Shown here one piece after another: positions 61,785 through 64,000 of a DNA stretch of 64,000 bases. Below the pieces are notes generated by a model. It did no database searches. It was not told where the DNA came from and saw only the letters and a program-made list of their open reading frames with translations. The stretch is from assembly GCF_014395975.1 (NCBI RefSeq), contig NZ_CP060714.1:2914001-2978000 (forward strand). The letters are read 5' to 3'. Numbering within the stretch: the first letter of the stretch is position 1; each line of letters begins with the position of its first letter. Source of the DNA: Diaphorobacter ruginosibacter (GTDB lineage: Bacteria > Pseudomonadota > Gammaproteobacteria > Burkholderiales > Burkholderiaceae_C). The position numbers and the translations under genes were made by a program.

Positions 61785-64000
61785 TCAATTTAGCCGTTTG
61801 CGACGAAAGCTAATGGCGGCCAGTCCCGCCATTGCAGCGGAAAGCAGCATCAGCGTTAACTGGCTCAGCGACGGGACAGGTGTTGGCTGTGTCACAACCG
61901 CAGCGGCCGTCACCGTGATGTCGTAAGACTGAGCTTGTGCGGGTGCATAGTTGGCGTTGCCGTCTTGTGTGGCGGTGATCGTGCATGTGCCTTCTGCACC
62001 AAAGGTCACCGTGCCAGCGTCAAGCGTGCAAACATCGGCTACGGCCTTCTGCAGCAGGCGCTGCTGCCGGGCCACACCGCTTGCCGTAACAATCACCGGG
62101 TTTCCTGATGCCCCACCCTCCACAACGGGCGTGTAGCGCCCCCCACTTGAGCAGTCGAAGGCGGAGGCGGGGTGAAGCGAAGCGTCTGTATCCCTTGTTC
62201 CACGACCAAGACATGCGCCACGTCGGGCGCTGCTTGGTAAGTGGTGTTACCTGGTTGCGTTGCGCGAATCGTGCAGTCTCCCACACCAGTGAATGTGATG
62301 GGGCCTGACGGCTGCTGGGCTACACAAGGCCCGGAATCGACCACAAAGCCCACGTTCAATCCTGAAGTGGCCGTAGCCTGCGGCTGATAGGTCGTGCCAA
62401 ATTTATGCGGCGCTGGTGGCACAAAGTCGATGGTTTGTGGGCTAGGTGCCGGAAGGGGCGTCACAGAAAGAGAAGGTGCGGACTCCGGCCCCAGGCCATT
62501 GGCGTGCTTGGCACGCACGGTGAACGTGTAGTTCGTGCCAGCGGTCAACCCGTTCACGGTGCATTGCGTCGATGGCGCGACAGCGGTACAGCCGGCACTC
62601 GCTGGACTGGAATTCACTTCATAGCCGACCGGAGGATTTCCTCGATCATCGGCAGGCGCAGTCCAGCTTACGGCGACCTGCAGTGCACCCGCTGTGCCTG
62701 AGGGTGTTCCTGCTGGATCGGTGAATCGAACCAACTGGGCGACCGCAGACGGTTCGCCTGCCACAATCAAGCGCGCCATATACAGCCCTGCGGGCAGATT
62801 GGGCAACGGCGTCGACACGAACTGTGTCGCTGAATGAGAAGTGGAACCTATCCGGTAGATGAATCCATTCTCTACACGTTGCAGCTCCAGACTCGGTATG
62901 TCGGTGCCACCAGCGCCCTTGAACCCGGTGCCTGTCAAAGTCAGTACCCCCCCTCGCCGCTGCAAAAGCGGCAGAGAGTCCAGTACGGCCAAATTATTGG
63001 CGGGCACTGGAGGCTGATAGCGATCTGTGTTCGCATAAAAGGCTGTACTGGGATTCGAGCTGTGCCCACCCGTAATTAGCACCTCGCCGCTTGGCAAAAG
63101 ACTCGCTGTTCCATTTTCGCGCGCTGGATTGATTGCATCCGCAATGCTCCAAGTGCCAGTTGCAGGGTCATAAACTTCCGCCACTGGCTGGGGATTGCGT
63201 GCTCCGTCTGAGCCGCCAGCAAGCAATACCTTGCGGGACGGCAGCACGGTTGAATGAGCTGATAGGTAGCCCATCATGCTGTCGCGCGGATGATTTAACG
63301 CACCAGTGGCTGTCCATGTGTTGGCGACCGGGTCATAGAGTTCTGCATGGTTGGTAACCCCAGCGGCCGTGAATCCCCCTGCCAGTAGCAGGCGCCCGTC
63401 AGGCAGTAGATTCATGCTGGCATAGTGGCGCGGCACCAGCGGCGGCGCGGCCGGTGACCATGTGCCGGCAACAGGATCGTAGATTTCTGCACTCGGGACT
63501 TCTCCACTACTATTATTGAAACCCGACGCCACTAATACGCGGCCATCATGCATCAGCACGGCAGCGTGGGCACGTCGTGCCACACTCATGCTCGCAGTCG
63601 GTGTCCATGTGCGTGTCTGCGGGTCATACAACTCCGCCGATTTTTCGTTGCTACCACCAGCCAACAGAAGTTGGCCATCGGCCAGCAATGTCATGGAGGG
63701 CATACTGCGAGTAACACTCTGAACTCCCGCATCTGACCAGGAATTGGACTCCGGGTCGTACAGACGAGCTTGCAGGCTACCGTCGGCGCGCACAAGCACT
63801 TGGCCGGTGCCCAAAGTCACTGACTCCATTTCGTTGCCAGTGATTGCCATTGCGCCTATTGAGTTCCAAACATTACCTGCCAGCCGCTCTGCTGTCGCAA
63901 CGAAACCATTGTGATTTACCCCCCCGAACACAGCATAGGAGCCATCATCGAGCAACGCACCGGCATGCTGCGAACGCTCGGTCAACATGGGGGCGCCTGA
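61785..64000 (-). pseudogene. Kelch-repeat / fibronectin-like surface protein with IPTL-like tail, frameshifted and cut at the window edge
   Basis: One long protein is read in two frames. From the right edge, kelch-type beta-propeller repeats (about 64000-62960: LYDPQTRTWTPTAS, LLPDGRLLLAGGF, and similar) are followed by a fibronectin III-like domain (VSWTAPADDRGNPPVGYEV and GTNYTFTVRAKHANG) and repeat domains (GVGDCTIRATQPGN). The frame then breaks. The second frame continues PVVEGGASGNPVIVTASG, GTCTITATQDGNANY and ends VPSLSQLTLMLLSAAM-FRRKRLN, an IPTL-type sorting tail. Adding one G to the run of six (plus C run 62139-62144) joins them as AQVGGRYTPVVEGG. The 5' end lies outside the window. 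Confidence 0.8.

Overview
The window is a high-GC betaproteobacterial chromosome segment. It most resembles the Comamonadaceae (Acidovorax/Comamonas/Delftia group). The evidence is three orphan Bug (TctC-type) solute receptors, a long-form argG, prfB with a programmed frameshift, an IPTL-type C-terminal sorting tail and family-typical dispersed repeats. The genus cannot be fixed from the sequence alone.

Region 1 (1-18.6 kb) is mostly housekeeping. On the minus strand run purF, metZ and the 5' end of gltX, upstream of which lie folC, a SPOR-domain protein and cvpA. On the plus strand are an ArsC/Spx-like protein, a glycine-zipper protein, ppnP, argG and a Bug receptor. Then come murB, yajQ, a retropepsin-like protease, a degenerate HD-domain protein, plsY, ybaK, an aldo/keto reductase and an alpha/beta hydrolase.

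Region 2 (18.6-29.1 kb) is a D-glucarate/galactarate catabolic locus arranged around a FadR-type regulator. Leftwards are a second enolase-family dehydratase, a Bug receptor, garD, garL and garR. Rightwards are a Bug receptor, a 2-hydroxyacid dehydrogenase and gudD. Together they convert aldarates through 5-keto-4-deoxyglucarate to pyruvate and tartronate semialdehyde, then glycerate. A 52-codon chimera at the head of the left operon joins the start of a uronate dehydrogenase to the end of a TRAP permease. I read it as the scar of a deletion that removed the uronate entry step and its transporter.

Region 3 (29.1-35.3 kb) holds an orphan NarL-type regulator, prfB, pepN, fbp and a tRNA-Thr(CGT).

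Region 4 (35.3 to about 53 kb), starting directly after the tRNA, looks like an accessory stress-survival island. It carries a PAS hybrid histidine kinase, CsbD, an isochorismatase-like hydrolase, DUF421, two c-type cytochromes with a cytochrome c oxidase (CoxB-cytochrome c and a CoxA-CoxC fusion), and topoisomerase IB. It also carries an L,D-transpeptidase-like protein, small secreted or glycine-zipper proteins, a Cys-rich copper-storage-like protein, bacterial NHEJ (LigD and Ku) and a truncated catalase KatE whose 3' part is replaced by unrelated, possibly IS-derived sequence.

Region 5 (53.2-64 kb) is a FecI-FecR-FecA type iron-uptake locus with a palindrome resembling a Fur box and a frameshifted PepSY protein. 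A GlxA-type AraC regulator divergent from an MFS exporter follows. Last is a kelch-repeat, fibronectin-like surface protein with an IPTL-like tail, also frameshifted and cut by the window edge. Both frameshifts sit in G/C homopolymers, so base-calling error must be considered for each.
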